Source of the DNA: Tetracladium setigerum
Lineage: Eukaryota > Ascomycota > Leotiomycetes > Helotiales
Length of the DNA stretch: 64,000 nucleotides
Assembly: GCA_031472005.1 (NCBI GenBank)
Contig: PZJY01000002.1
Span: forward strand, 1,488,001 to 1,552,000
Direction of reading: 5' to 3'
Part shown: positions 1 to 12,500 of the stretch, one piece after another
Layout of the letters: each line of letters opens with the position of its first letter
How positions within the stretch are numbered: position 1 is the stretch's first letter
The notes under the pieces: model-generated
What the model saw: only the letters and a program-made list of their open reading frames with translations
The model's database searches: none
What the model was told of the DNA's origin: nothing
Translations under genes and position numbers: made by a program

Positions 1-1328
1 CTGGCCCATCTGTGAACGCGATATTGTCGAGCCAGACGGCGAAACCACTGTTTCCCTGAGAACTTCTCGAGCGAGTGACGAACGACGGCTATGAGCAGCA
101 CTTGGTGCATAAGTGCTGCCACCATACATACTTCCACCGAAGACACTTGTACGTCTCGAATAACCTCCGACAGAACCCAACCCTGATCTGCCTTTACCAC
201 GACCTCCGAAGCCTTGCTGGTTCGGCCTCATCGCACGGGGAATAAAGATAAACGATCTGTCCACAGCGGGGAAGATGTATCGTGGTGGGTGGTCGGGGAG
301 GGAGATCCGGACGGGTTTGTCTCGGCGAAGCGGAGGACGATGGTCTGGCAGCCGAGTGTATTGCTTGACAGCAACGCCAGGAAATATGAGCGGCTTCTCC
401 ATATTGACCAGAAAGACCCTGACTTGAACATTACCGGTATGCTTCACATTGGACAACGATCGATTCGGAGCTGCAGTCTTGGGAGCGCTGATGGGGACTC
501 GGGCAGGGTAGTTGGGAGCTCCGTTTGCGTAATGTGGATTTCGAGAGACTGGCTCACTGATCACATCATGCATATCATGAGCCCAAGGAGCATCAGTAGG
601 TTCGAAAACTTGAGGCATATGACTTCAGATAGTTAGCAAATACATTTCCGGGGACTAGTGCAAGCAAACATACTTTGATGGTGCAAATGGGCCTCCAATA
701 CCAGGACGGCCCCCCTACCCCTTCCTCTTCCAAACGGCCGGAATCCATTTGCAGCAGGTCCCGAATGGCGATGGTCATGCATAAAGAATGCACCTCTGTT
801 TGGCACAAAAGCTGGGTCGGCATCCCTCTTCTTCCTGTACTCCTCATGTTCCCGCCTTCGCCGTTCGTGGGGTGCTTCTTGAGGTTGGTCCATGGCAGCC
901 GAGGACTTTACCACAGCTGGGGATGGCTCTCGAAGGTCCGGATCATCTCGCAGATCATTATACTGCACTTCATCTGCAGTCTCCTTCTGCTCAGACAATT
1001 TGAGGCCATTCAACATCATGTCCATATCGCTGGTCCCATTTGTAAGCTTGGGGCCGGGGCCGGTGACGTTATCCCCAGCGTTGTTTGCCTCGCCATCCAA
1101 AGAAGCACTTTTGGTATGCCCATTGGTTTTTGTGAGCTCCGGAGATGGATTTGATAAGGGTCTCGCATCTCCAGCTCCATTTCTCTTTTGTGCATCCCCT
1201 TCGTCTGATAATATGGACCCTTCGCTGGAGTCGTCATCAAAATCCGCTTCCAAGCCGCCTTCATCATCGCCTTCGTCCTCAACCCGTCTTCGGCGTGCAG
1301 CCAAATCCTTCCTGTGTTGAGGAGCCAT
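1..1328 (-). CDS. Barentsz/CASC3-like (Btz domain) exon-junction protein, 3' end outside the window, frameshifted
   Basis: Likely a fungal Btz-domain protein. In the CASC3/Barentsz family this domain binds eIF4A-III and RNA within the exon junction complex. Exon 1 runs 1328..674 and exon 2 runs 622..1 and on past the left edge, with a GTATGT..AAG intron at 623-673. The start chosen is the ATG at 1326-1328, giving MAPQHRKDLAARRRR. Residues 10-60 are acidic. Residues about 155-190 are a basic stretch followed by DPAFVPNRGAFFMHDHRH, the SELOR/Btz signature (seen directly). After it comes an RGRGRG tract. The frame from ATG then runs wrong: the run of six C at 710-715 (plus strand) seems one base short. 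With one more base the protein would read on as RPGIGGPFAPS and join exon 2 in phase. Exon 2 continues open to the edge with Gly/Arg/Ser-rich sequence. The frameshift could be a homopolymer sequencing error or a real lesion. Family assignment is confident; the exact role is inferred. Confidence 0.85.
710..715 (-). other. Probable homopolymer frameshift inside the Btz-domain gene
   Basis: Six consecutive C on the plus strand (G on the coding strand). Upstream coding frame ends in RGRGRG; the downstream frame (GGRPGIGGPFAPS, then exon 2) is offset by one base. Seven G here would make the whole gene one frame across the 51-bp intron. Seen directly as a frame change; the cause (error versus mutation) cannot be told from one sequence. 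Confidence 0.7.
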
Positions 1329-2954
1329 GATGAGGAAGTGAACAGGCTGTCGTTCGAGATGCGACGGGTTGGCGGACGAGGTCTGAGGATGGGGCAGACA
1401 AGTCGTGAATGAACATGCAGTGGCGGGCGTTGAAGTAAGACTCTGATTTACCGCCCGCGGCAATAATGTTTGTAGGACGCAGTTGGGAATATCTGTCGAT
1501 GGGATTCAGTTGGAGAGCAAAACATGCACTCCGCTGATCGAGAGATGTGAAGGACGTCAACGGGGGTTTTGGTGAGAGTAAAGTTTTGGGGAACTTTGAG
1601 AATCGGACGCTGAATTGTAGAAGCCGGATCCGCGTTGGCGACCCCCTGTCAACACAAGCTTGGCATATAGTTATCAAAGCGGATTGTGAACGACATGAAA
1701 AGTACAACTGAGAGAAGAATCGTGTTTTATAGCTTATACGTAACATAACAGAGTTCTAGTCAATAAAGAGAGGTATATATGACAGTCTATTTTACTTAAC
1801 CTAAGATAAGCTATGCTGTATTTATAAAGACATATAATTGAGGACTTCTTCACCACATAAGTCCTTGCCTTCTTCTAGGAGCTAATAATAGAATAGCTAT
1901 ACTGTAAGTTATAAAAGATCAATAGGTAGGTAAACTAGGTACTTATAGCTCCCCCGTTGTTGTGTTCTACCTCTTAGAGTGAATTGAGATATAATTCTCG
2001 CATGCATTACAATATGAAGGGACGGTTAATCTCGATGAGTACATTCAGCATCTTCTGTAGGTCAGCCCTGAAGATGAACAACCTGCATTTTCTGATCCTT
2101 TGTGTCAATATAACACTTATGCAAGTAGGTAGATACACAAGATTCGGTCATAGTTAAGGATAGACAAAAGTGTGCTTAATATGTGCTATCTACAAAAGAT
2201 GAAGAGACAGCTTTCAGGGAGTCGTGTTGGCTCTGTCTATATATCTATATTTATATATACACATATATGCAACTAGACTTTGTGAGACTGTTCAGCAATT
2301 GAGGTAAAAGCATCTCGCGCTTTGTCAAATGGGGAAACTGGTTACAACACAAGGAACAAACGGACCATTCAGTATTCATGTACGCATCAATTGTTACTGG
2401 TATAGCATACACACCCATTCCCCTTTTCCACCCCCTTTTCCACCTCCCGCCCACCTGTTTCTCAGTAAAGTCATCATGGTTCCTCCTTCCCAACGCCACC
2501 AGTAGCAAAAGAAGGTGAAAGCCACCCCAGTTTCCCATGCGCCAGTTCAATGATATTTTCATCAAACGGATATGCGTGTACCCATCCTTTTGACATTATG
2601 TACAGTTTAAAAAAAGAGCGCATGGAAGAGATACAAAAGTAGTAAGAAGCATATTAGCACGCTTTAGAAAGGGAAATAAAACGGACGGCCAGAGGTGAAA
2701 GTAATCTACAGAAAGTAGCCCATAACGTGGCTTTTTGCAGGGGACGACCCCCAGAGTTTGAGTTGTGTCGTCATCGAGTGACGAAATCATCGATTTTTCA
2801 GAATCTACCAGGGTGTGGAGAAGACAACTCTGTGGCAAATAGTTGTAGAGCATGGCGCTGTAGTGTCAAAGCTCGCTCCTATTGACCTGCCATCTTATGG
2901 GACGACAGGTTTTTGCGTCTGCTCCCCATATCGTACATTGGATTGCATGAAGGA
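1329..2954. other. Intergenic tract with an AT-rich core
   Basis: Presumed 5' leader and promoter of the Btz gene (1329-1740) and 3' flank of atf1 (2250-2954). Positions about 1740-2270 are clearly richer in A+T and in TA steps than the flanks and have no open frame of note. I see no convincing gene; the short frames here have no recognisable domain. Confidence 0.5.
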
Positions 2955-4742
2955 CTATGAGTAACGTCGAGGTTGCATGCCCGGCCCAGCCATCACCTGC
3001 TGTTGGCCCATAGCCAGACCATAAGGATGCATCTGACCCGGGTTCATGGGGAAATTGGGATCCATCATATGTTGCTGCATGCCAATTTGTGAACCCATTT
3101 GTGAAATGCCCTGCTGCTGGCCAAGGGGGCAGTCCTTATGGGCAAGAAGAAGGGTCTTGAGTTGGACCACTTCCTCCCTTAGCTGCGAGATCTGAGAAGA
3201 AAGACTGTCATTCTCGCTACTGAACATCTCAACTTTTTGTTGAAGATTGGCAAGCCACTGCTTTTTGCGTTGACGACACTTGAGCGCGGCGACCCTAATT
3301 GCTCATTAGTTACAGTGGCGAGAGGAAGATACGAGAGTAACCATACCTATTACGTTCCAGGAAGTTCTTTCGCTTCTCATCATCAGTCATCTTCTTTCCG
3401 TTTGCGTTGTATTCATCCTTGCTCATGTCCATTTCCTCCTCGCTTTGCGGCTCTGGCTCCATCGCATGGCTTGTGTTCACCTTGGCCTTTTTACTGGCAG
3501 GCGCCTTGGCCGGAGGCTCTTCAGCCTTCCGTCTACCGTTGGTTTGGGTTTGAGAACCTCGCTTGCCTTTGCCTCTTGTGTTAGGGCGGTTGGCTGGCTC
3601 GTGCTCGTCAGAGAAACCGTTGCTGACTTCACTGACACCCCGGGCAGAGTTGGTACTGATAGATCCCCCATTTCGGTGACCCATATTTGGTGATGTGTCT
3701 TGGCTTTGACCGCTCATATGCATGTTTACTTGCGGATGTGCGTGAACAGGCATCTGCTGAACAGCAGCGTAGTGGTTTGTCTGTGTATTTGGTCCGTTGC
3801 GGGCTTGAGCAAGCAAAAACAGACCGTTAGCAGCGTCGTTGGCGTCGTGCTGATCAAATTGACCTGGAACGGGTGGCTTGGCCTCAACGTGTGAAATCTC
3901 TTGAGGCTGGGAGGTAACCTTCTGCTGAGCATGGGATGTTTCTCGCTTTGCAGCAGCGGCAGCGTTCATAGCCGTGCGGTGGAAGTCAAGGGTCGTGGGT
4001 GTCGCACCTCCACTCGCAAGAGAGTTGAAGATTGCTTGAGATCCTGGGCTTGGCTCAGGGAACATCGACCCTCCACCACCTGGTGTGAGACCTGACCGCA
4101 AACTCGACTCGTTCGGGGTCGGGAAACCACCTCGAAGATGATGACCGTCTCCAAAGTAGTCGTCCTTCTGCGGACCAGAAAGCATAGCAGGGCTTAGTGG
4201 ACCGGATCGAAGACCACCCCAGAATCCAGGTGTTGTACCCGTTGCACCCAACAGGCCGGCGGGAGAAGTCAGCGCAGCGACCGAGGGCAATTTTGTTCCA
4301 CCGGGAGTTTGTGTTCCGCTACCATTGGCTCCGTTACCTCCTCCGAATGAGTGTTCAAAGGGGTTTGTCTCGAAGTTAAGATGCGCGTGGTTATTAGAAA
4401 AATAATCGGGTGTATTCGAGACAGGTTGGCTGACGGCAGGTCGAGGGGGAGGCGCGAGAGGCTCGGTGACTTCGATTCTAGCCGTCTCCTCTTGTGTCGG
4501 TACAGAGACTGAGTCTATCACGGACAATTGAGGTTAACCAATATTCATGTCAACAAGCACGAAGTCTGAAGATGACGTGACGAGGAGACATCACAGTCCT
4601 TGGACCCATTGCCCACAGCATCGATGATGACAGGAAGGGGAAGAGAGGAAATCAACATACCTGATGCCTTCGAAAGCGATTTATTTGGTGGTACGGGTGA
4701 CTTCGAGCCTCCCTTCTTTGTGATCTTAGGAGAGTTTCCCAT
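2955..4742 (-). CDS. atf1: bZIP transcription factor of the Atf1/AtfA (ATF/CREB) family
   Basis: Stress-response bZIP regulator. Fungal Atf1/AtfA acts in the nucleus downstream of the Hog1/Sty1 MAP kinase on CRE-type sites. Exons are 4742..4661, 4514..3347 and 3294..2955; introns 4515-4660 and 3295-3346 have GTATGT/GTATGG donors and TAG acceptors. Phases fit and give 529 residues. The bZIP lies at about residues 406-470: basic region NFLERNRVAALKCRQRKKQW, then leucine-zipper heptads (SENDSLSSQISQLREEVVQL). This NR..AA.KCR.RKK pattern is diagnostic of the ATF/CREB group. The N-terminal two thirds is Pro/Ser/Gly-rich with FETNPFEHSFGG and TPGGTKLPSVAALTSPAGLL, matching the Aft1-type osmotic-stress regions of the family (from family knowledge). 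The C-terminus is Gln/Met/Pro-rich. TGACGT cores lie in intron 1 and upstream, so self-regulation is possible. It borders an 8-kb gene-poor upstream tract. Confidence 0.95.
4573..4580 (+). promoter_or_regulatory. CRE-like TGACGTGA in atf1 intron 1
   Basis: TGACGTGA lies in the 146-bp first intron of atf1. TGACGT is the core recognised by ATF/CREB bZIPs. Function is inferred from the match only. Confidence 0.3.
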
Positions 4743-7700
4743 GATTGCGGATGTGCGTAGGGTGGTGGGGAAGGTGATGTTGTGTCAAGGACGGGCGGCG
4801 TGGCTTGAGTATGACGATGGGCTCGCGATCAGCAAATATGACTGCGCGCAGACTCGACTCGAACTAGCAAAAGGGTTCTCCCGAGTAAGTAGAGTAGCTA
4901 CTACTACGCAAAGCAACCAGTTGTTGATGTTGGGTGTACTTTGATTGAGTTTCAAGGTGTCGGAAGCAGGATGACGTGTGTTGGATTCGAGGCGTTGTCC
5001 TACTCTCCCTCGTCAATGTTAATTCTGCTGCTCCTGCTGCTGCACACACCACACCGCTGCTGCTGCACTCTCGACTGCTTGACCAGCCAAACCACAACAA
5101 CGATGCGCCGAGAGGATGGGAGAACTCACTGTGATGATGATCGTGGATTTCTTCTGGAAGGTCGAGGCTTGGAAATATGATGAGAGAGGTCGACGAGGTG
5201 GTTTAGCCATGGGAGGGCCGACGCAAGTCGCAAAGTGTTTCGGCACGAAAGGGAGGAGGAGGTGGCGACGACCGACCAGCCCCTGACAAATGCAACTTTT
5301 TCTGATTTTCCTGGGGGAAAAGAGAATTTGACAGAACCGTGAAAGGGTCGGATCAGTCAGTGGTGAGTAGTGAGTGGGTGAGCGACGCGAGCAGACAATT
5401 CTTATTTTGGCTCGAAGGGGATTTGCAGGCGGGTCGATGGACGTGGGTTTGTTGTGGTGGTGTCGGCCTTCTTTGTTCAAGTCGCGAGGTGAGTGACGTC
5501 GTCGTTGTGTCTTTTTGAATTTTGGGGGGGGTTTGGGGGTTAAAATGGGAGGGAGTCTTCGCTCGCAGAACTGGGATGAGATTGCAACGGCGCTGCACGG
5601 CCAATCAAGCACTCGTCGTCACTGCTGGGACCACCCAAAGAATCAATCAGTAGTGCGTGCTCTGCGCTCTCCTACAGATCGCGGTCTATCAAGTGAGATA
5701 GATGATGATGATCGAAATGGAAGAATGCGGCTCTGTCTTTTGGGTCGCGTCGACTGTGTTTTGTCTTTGCTCTCTTTCTTTCCTTGCCAAAAGGTGACTT
5801 TTTGCGATACAGACAGCGCAGATAGATTTGAAGAGAGAGCGAAAGAAGAGGCATGACGCAATAACAATACGCTGGCTTTTGCTTAAAAAAGACGATGGCC
5901 AGCTAGTCTGCATTGGGAAGGCGATGTGGGTCCATGCCATGGCAACGGCTCCAATCACGACGTGAATCAGGTCAGCATCTTGCCCAAGAGCCTGCCAAGA
6001 TGGCGTGAGCTGACAATTGCGATTGTTCCGTTGCGACAAAAGTACGAACTAAGAAGTATATCAGATACGATGAAAGACATCTATCTGCTGTAGAGTAAGG
6101 TAGATAGATAGGTAGGTAGGTAAGATACTTCTGTCTGCAATGGACATATCTAGGGAAACACTTACTCCTTCTTCGCCTACCGATATCAGCTGTACCGAGT
6201 AGACTCCATGGAAAGTCCGTCTATACCCAAATACTGCTTCACGGGTCGAGTTCAATGAATTCTTTTCACATGTCCATACATCATCTATCCAATCTCTCGA
6301 TCCACAACTACAGGACATCGGAATGCACTCCTGTTATTCCTCACTCGAGTACTGTATATCCAGTTTGAATATTTGGGAAACATGGCTCCCTAAAACCGTA
6401 TAATCACATTTCAAAAGCTCACCAAGAATCAGCACCCTTTCTCCAATACAAATCCGTCCTTCACAGCAAGTATCCACAACCCAAGGGTGAAGCCATCCAA
6501 AAATCGGTCCACATTTGAGGCATCGAGCTCTAGCTTGGATTGAAATGTTCCCAGATACCCTGGCAAAAAAAACTGAAGACACCCACGCGAAGAACCAGGT
6601 CTCTATACTTCAGTTTGAAATACCAAAAACTAGCCGCCGCGGCGCCGGTATGGACTTTGCAAAGCCAGTTGGATTCCTAAGTTCTCTATGGCCCCGGGCT
6701 TTCGCTCATGACCACGTCGAAATGTTGCGATTCGATTGAACCACGTCGGGATGCGAAACTAGATGTACCTTACAACACTGAGTATGTACCGAACCATGGA
6801 CTCATAGTACATCAGGAATCTTCATATGTTCTGGGTTCTTGAACAAATGCTCTTCTTTCCAGTATCAGCAATATTTCGTACGAAGAGAATGCGCAAGCTG
6901 CTCAACATTTGATCGTCGGGGTCATCATTCACCACTCACCTTCTGCACTCTGCAGGTGCTGAGGAGCGTTGCACTCATGGTCTTGAAATAGGCATGGAGA
7001 GACGCTTGAGAACTCATACAAAATTCTGATGTGGTTGGATTTCAAGGAAATAACTGGCAAAAGGCACTCTTCCGGTGAACAATATCTCATATCCGAGCAT
7101 AGATAGAATCCTAGCAAGATGATGTTGATTTGATCGAATTTCTCGACAAACGGCCTCACAGCAACTGGGAGGTCTATCTCCGACCCAGGAAATGATATAT
7201 GTCACCCCTTCAGAACGATCAGGAAAGTGGTCAGTAGAGTTTGGAATACAACATTTGGCAAGTGTTTGTGGTCGTGCGATCGGCCAGAACACGCTCGCTG
7301 TGCAAGATTCCCGACTGTTTGTTGTGGAGAGATCCCTCAAGAACTTACAAAAGATTGATTACAAAAACAAGTACTCATGCCATCTTCATTTCTTCCAAAT
7401 AGCAGAGGCAGACACCAAATCCCCTTCCAGTGAATGAAAGTGTTATATGGAATCTACGAGTCCAGCCTTCCTTCGACGGCAACTCATGAAGCGTGTCCCA
7501 TCCGATTCCAGCTAGTACACACAGAAAACAGTGTTTGGTCAAACGACAATAGCCCTTTCAGCATCCGTGCGAGTTGTTCAATATCATTTCAACGTGTTCA
7601 TCCAGCTGCGTTGTCAAACCCGCAGTTCCTCCACGTCAAAGACAGCGCATCATTCAAACGAAGGGCGTATTCTATGTTTGAAACCAAAGCAGTCCTTCCG

Positions 7701-9162
7701 CCAACACAGAAAAGTGTGATAAACTTAACGGCTGGGACCTGCAGTCTAGAACTGTTCATGCAGCAAAACTGTGCTGTAACGACGTGTGCAAAGGTTGACA
7801 AAAAATTTGTTGCTGTGGCTATCTTCTCATCCTCACTTGCATTATCAGGCCAAAATTTCCTGGATGCAGAGTAGGTCATCATTGTTTTTCGTATGCATAT
7901 GCAATATTTGAATCAAAAATAAAGGATACGAATTCTCCCGAACGACGTTGATTCTCCTGAGTCCTGAGATTTAGTATTACATAGGATAGAATGCTGCCAT
8001 GCTCTCGCGTCGCCCACTTTTTCTTTCAGCTCCAATGGACAAATGTGTAACTTTCTTAGCTCGGGGAAATGCACAGTATGATGATTTTCCAGAAGTCTAT
8101 CACATTTTTCTCCTGCACATTTTTGGTTTTCTGAAACTCAATGCATAGCATTCATCGATGATAACCTTCTGACATAATATATCCAGAAAAGTCGGTGAAG
8201 CAAAGGCGAGCGGAATTTTTTTTTTCCTAAGTCAAACTCCCCGTCACGTATCTACAGGGCGCTTCAGGCGCTTATCCCGCAATTCCATACACTGCATATT
8301 GCTCAATCAATCTGGGTTCAAATTTTGTTCATCTGATATATGACCGCTACTCGGCTAGGCTGGCTAAATGCACACTGCATTGCATTCACTCACCTAATAG
8401 CCGGTCTCTTTTTGCCGTGACGCTCGGGTCGTTTTCAACGGAGAAATTTGGACTCAGATTAACTCCTAGTTATTTAGTACTTTATGCTTTATGACTTTTT
8501 GAAATTGTGGGAGTATTACTGAGCTGGAGTGAGTCATCTTGAAAGAAAACGCATCAGACATGGCTATTACTATGTTGACGGTGATGCGGAAGAGATGGAA
8601 AGGGGCACACGAGAAGCAGAATGATGGTAGGTGAGAGTACAGTAGTCGTGTGCGGTAGAGAAACAGATTCATTTCAAATTACCACTCCATTATATCGTCG
8701 TCCATCCCCTCTCCTCCTATGAAAGCATGATAGAATAACAACTGTAAAATCACATACAATAACACCAGGCTAAGGGTACAACTTCAAAATCAATAACCAA
8801 AAAAAGGTTGATAATGAACAACCAAGGAAAAAAAGTGAATACACAAAATCGCTCCAGGCACACACACATTGCTGTCCAAATGTACTTTTCCTTTTACCCT
8901 GACCATGATGGAAAACAATGAAAACCCAAAAGAAGAACTCCCAGCTTCATCCAATGCAAACCGAAACGAAAAAAAGTTGAAGAAGCGCGCGTGAGCGACT
9001 GCCTGACTTCGTATACGCAAGCCGGCCTCCTGTAATAGGTATCACATCATTCGAGTGATGTTCCAAGCCCACAATATTCAAATGCCCTCCCTCTGGAATA
9101 AAGCATACACAACTCATTACAGCCTTGCCACCTTTTGCGTGCCCAGGTAGGTATAGCTCCTC
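4743..9162. other. Gene-poor tract upstream of atf1
   Basis: About 4.4 kb with no frame I can support as a gene. The longest frame (7434-7874, plus) has no domain, no matching intron structure and an overlapping antisense frame. 4743-5900 is probably the long 5' leader/promoter of atf1. It holds CT/GA-rich stretches, a G run at 5522-5529 and a short TAGG/TAGA-rich repeat near 6100-6125. A pure T run occurs at 8219-8226. Confidence 0.5.
5494..5501 (+). promoter_or_regulatory. CRE-like TGACGTCG upstream of atf1
   Basis: TGACGTCG sits about 750 bp upstream of the atf1 start codon, one mismatch from the full CRE palindrome TGACGTCA. Another TGACGT core is at 4972-4977. Inferred candidate sites for Atf1 self-regulation; short motifs occur by chance. 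Confidence 0.3.
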
Positions 9163-9411
9163 TTAATTTTTGGTGCTGGCTCTCCAGTTTTCGCTTCCGA
9201 ACGAGACGGGACTTGGTGGCGGAGGCGCCGGAGGAGTATAGTCCTCATTTTCGTGAAATCTCGAGTCGATGGAGTAGGTATATGGGTTTTGTGCTTTCGA
9301 GACGAGGGTGTTTGTGAAGAAGAGGTTGCTGGTTTGGGAGGAGGGAGAGAGAATCGGTGAGTGTCTGCGAGGGATAGGACTCGCTAGCGAGGTCTGGGTT
9401 TGTGAAGGCAT
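9163..9411 (-). CDS. Candidate small Pro/Ser-rich protein, 82 aa (uncertain)
   Basis: An 82-residue frame starting MPSQTQTSLASPIPRRHSP and ending PPPSPVSFGSENWRASTKN. The ATG follows CATATACAAA, an A-rich start context usual for fungi. The sequence is low in rare residues, with NPYTYSIDSRFHENEDY in the middle, and looks more protein-like than other frames in this tract. An overlapping frame on the same strand (9245-9580, starting MTDTPNPSAALSKPV) could supply an upstream exon, but I find no good splice donor. I recognise no family. It may be non-coding. Confidence 0.27.
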   Translation of the reverse strand: MPSQTQTSLASPIPRRHSPILSPSSQTSNLFFTNTLVSKAQNPYTYSIDSRFHENEDYTPPAPPPPSPVSFGSENWRASTKN

Positions 9412-9580
9412 TTTGTATATGTGTGTGTAGTGTGTGTGGTGTGGTGAAACGTTTTTTTTCTCTTAGAGAAGTGGAGTAGTGAGCTCGTCGAGAAGGAGGA
9501 GGTTGCAGCCTTTTTGAATATCGGAGGGTTTGTTTTACTGGTTTTGATAAGGCTGCTGAGGGGTTGGGTGTGTCAGTCAT

Positions 9581-12500
9581 TTCCCGTTCACCAAATCAAC
9601 TCTCAAGACAGGGCTGGAGAAGGTTCAACCTACCAGAATAAGTCGACAGCACACAGTATAGAGTTGACTCAGCTCTCGTCACACAAACTTTTCCTTCAAG
9701 GCTGATTATGGGATATTCCGAAAATGTATATGGATCTCCGGGCAAGAATGCACAAAATTTGCGAGATAGGCTTCGTGGTGACGGGGCCGGCAGCTGCTAC
9801 TTATCGAAAAAGGTTGGAAGAGTCGGTGAGAATATGCAGTTTCGCGTAAAGTCGACGAGCCAGCTGGAGAGTTGCAGTTCAAGAAAAAAAAGTCGAATTC
9901 CGAACAGCCAACGAGATGAGAAAGATTCGGAGGTTATACGAGACGGGGGAGGACCGATGCATTTATATTCCACTTAACCCCCTTGATTAATCCGGCAACG
10001 CAAACAAGGGACTTCCTCTTCCTTTTTTTTTTTTTAATAACCACGCATGCACAGTTTCTTACACATTCCACCCCCGGACCCCAGAGAGAACCGTCCCCAG
10101 GTTTTTCATTCGTGTCTGCTCCGGTGTCAGGCTAGAGCCAATCTCCAACCAAAGCAGCCGAAACAGCATGGCAATTATTGAGCTAAGAGGAGGTATCGTT
10201 GATGATGATGCGATGCGGTTCGCTGGGGGCTCCTTGGATGGTCTCAACCTGAGAATGTTCCATGGACGAGGGAGAAGGTCCGTTTGCAGGTTCCATATCT
10301 AATTTCCGCGACTATCATGTTTGTCCGGCTCCCCGAAATTCTGGGGTTAAGGAGACGCTAGCTTCGCCGTTTCTTATTTTCCTTGCAAGAGTTGGACTGA
10401 ACAGAGGTACCGTTACACAACTCGCCCTGTGTTATGCATCTCTCAAGACGGATACGAAGGTATACCGTTCTAAATTCTCCCATAGAGAGTGAGAGACGAG
10501 TTTGGCAAGGAAGTGAGCTATCTTTTCACGGGGAAGGGGGTGAGAAATGCTTTACGTAGTAGGTATTTCAAGCCTCCTGCTCCATACCAACAACCACCTC
10601 CTGTCTCAAGGCCTCAAAATAATTCCCAGCTGCTGTTGTCACGAACGTGCGTGGGGTTTCGAACTTTCGACTCGTCTTCTTTCTTCCGAAGGGGGCCTGG
10701 AGCATGACAGGGATGAAGTTGCTGGTTCCGGGGAAGTATCCGATCCGCTGGGAACAGATCCAACCATCCCAGTTGGGTTCGCCTTATTCAATTGATTGAT
10801 GCCACATCACCACTTTGTCCCTCCATGATCGCAGCAGCAGGCAACCTGTAAACATGGCATCATCGGGAGACTGAAGCGGCGGTGAGAGAACGCTTTTCTT
10901 GCATCAGAGAGGTGCTCCGAAAACGAAGGATAGTGATGCGGCGTCACTTTGACGGTTAAGTTGAACCTTGCTTTTTTGGATGGGCTTCGTGGGGAGATCG
11001 AACCGAACCTCCCGTGTGGACTATTTGGGGATGTGACTGTGATGGCGTATCGGGTTAAAAGGAATCCAAACACTCCTTCTTGTCGTGGGGGTTCAAAGAC
11101 AGGTGATGGAGTTCTGCAACACCAACTCCAATCCCGTCTGATCCAAATCTCTTCGACTCCTTCCATCCTACCTATGTAGCAATATATCAAAACTCAACGG
11201 CAAAGTGGCAAGCTTCTAATCTTCTCTAATCTCTATGTTTTGGGAAAGCCTAAACAGGAAACTCGCTCCCACTTCCTCCGACCGCGATCCACATATCCAT
11301 CCGTTCATTTGATCCGTCAAAGTTCAAACAGATCCGAGCTTTGGACTGATCCGAAATCATCCTCCAGTCAGGGAAAATATCAAAGTAGGCAATAATAATG
11401 GACACAAAACAGAAGAAACAGAAACAGACGAGACACATCGCCAGCTGTTTCGGCGTTTCCTTCCCAGCCGGCCATTCCCAAACGTCACTGCTCAATGCTG
11501 AGAAGAGTTGCATTCACTCATGCCTTCCGGCCTTTGAACTTTCTTCTTCTCCTTCTTCTCCTTCTTCTTCTTTTTGTGCTTGCAAACGTGGATGATATTC
11601 ATGCTCGCTTGCGACCAAAAGGGGTTGAAGTGAGCACGCACAAATTACCGCAAATCAATGCAATGCAATCACCAAAGTAATCAATGCTCAAATAATGGCA
11701 AAACTCAAAGTCTCATCCGCTCTCGTTCAGAGGATTTGGTTCGGACCACAAAAGCAACTCATATGCTTGCGGGCGTCTCCAAATCATGGAGAGGTCAGTA
11801 CACTGGTACAGTATGAAGTTGACAAAGAAGAGCTGCAAGTACCCCGGATTTTCATACATATCTGTACGTTTTCTGCACGCAACCCACACAAAATCTCACG
11901 ATCTTCGGCATAATGGCTCCACTTAGTCCTCTTTCCGCAGGCGTCGTCCCCTTCCGTTCCGCATCAAAATCAATCATTTTCATTCGCGCTTGTTGCATCG
12001 ATCGAGACGAAGCAGTCAAGATCCTGCAATTGACTTCCAGACCTTGAATATCAATCACTTATCGCTCACTTCTTCATCTGAAAATGAAAACGATGGGTCA
12101 TTTTATTGAAGATTTTTTTTCTTTTCCTGTTGAAGTCGATGACTGCGTGTGCGTGTGCGTGGGATGGATGTTGGTGACCATCTTTGTTCTGGCTGCTTCT
12201 GTGGTTCTCGGCTAAAAGTATATCGATCCACCTCCATCTCAAACATTTGTTAGCCGTTGATAATTGAACTTTTGTCCGTCTCTCGGAAAAAAGAAAGTAC
12301 CTGGGTTTAGCCGCGGAGGTTTACAATTCAAATATCCGTAAAAGCAAGTCACAGAGAACTGAGCAGGAATTTTATTCAGGAATATCAGACACCTGTAAAT
12401 AATTACCCATAATTCACCAAAGAAATAAGAAGACACTGTAATTTGTTCATCCATTATCGTATTAGCTATCTACCTCGGTATTCATAATGGTATTGAGTTC

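Noticed and set aside
1279..1746. 155-codon frame upstream of the Btz gene
   Set aside because: Overlaps the start and leader of the Btz gene in another frame; no domain.
5019..5612. 197-codon minus-strand frame upstream of atf1
   Set aside because: Low-complexity Pro/Arg/His composition, no domain; more likely leader or promoter of atf1.
7434..7874. 146-codon plus-strand frame with an overlapping minus-strand frame (7598-7882)
   Set aside because: No domain, mixed composition, no splice partners, and both strands open equally, as expected by chance.
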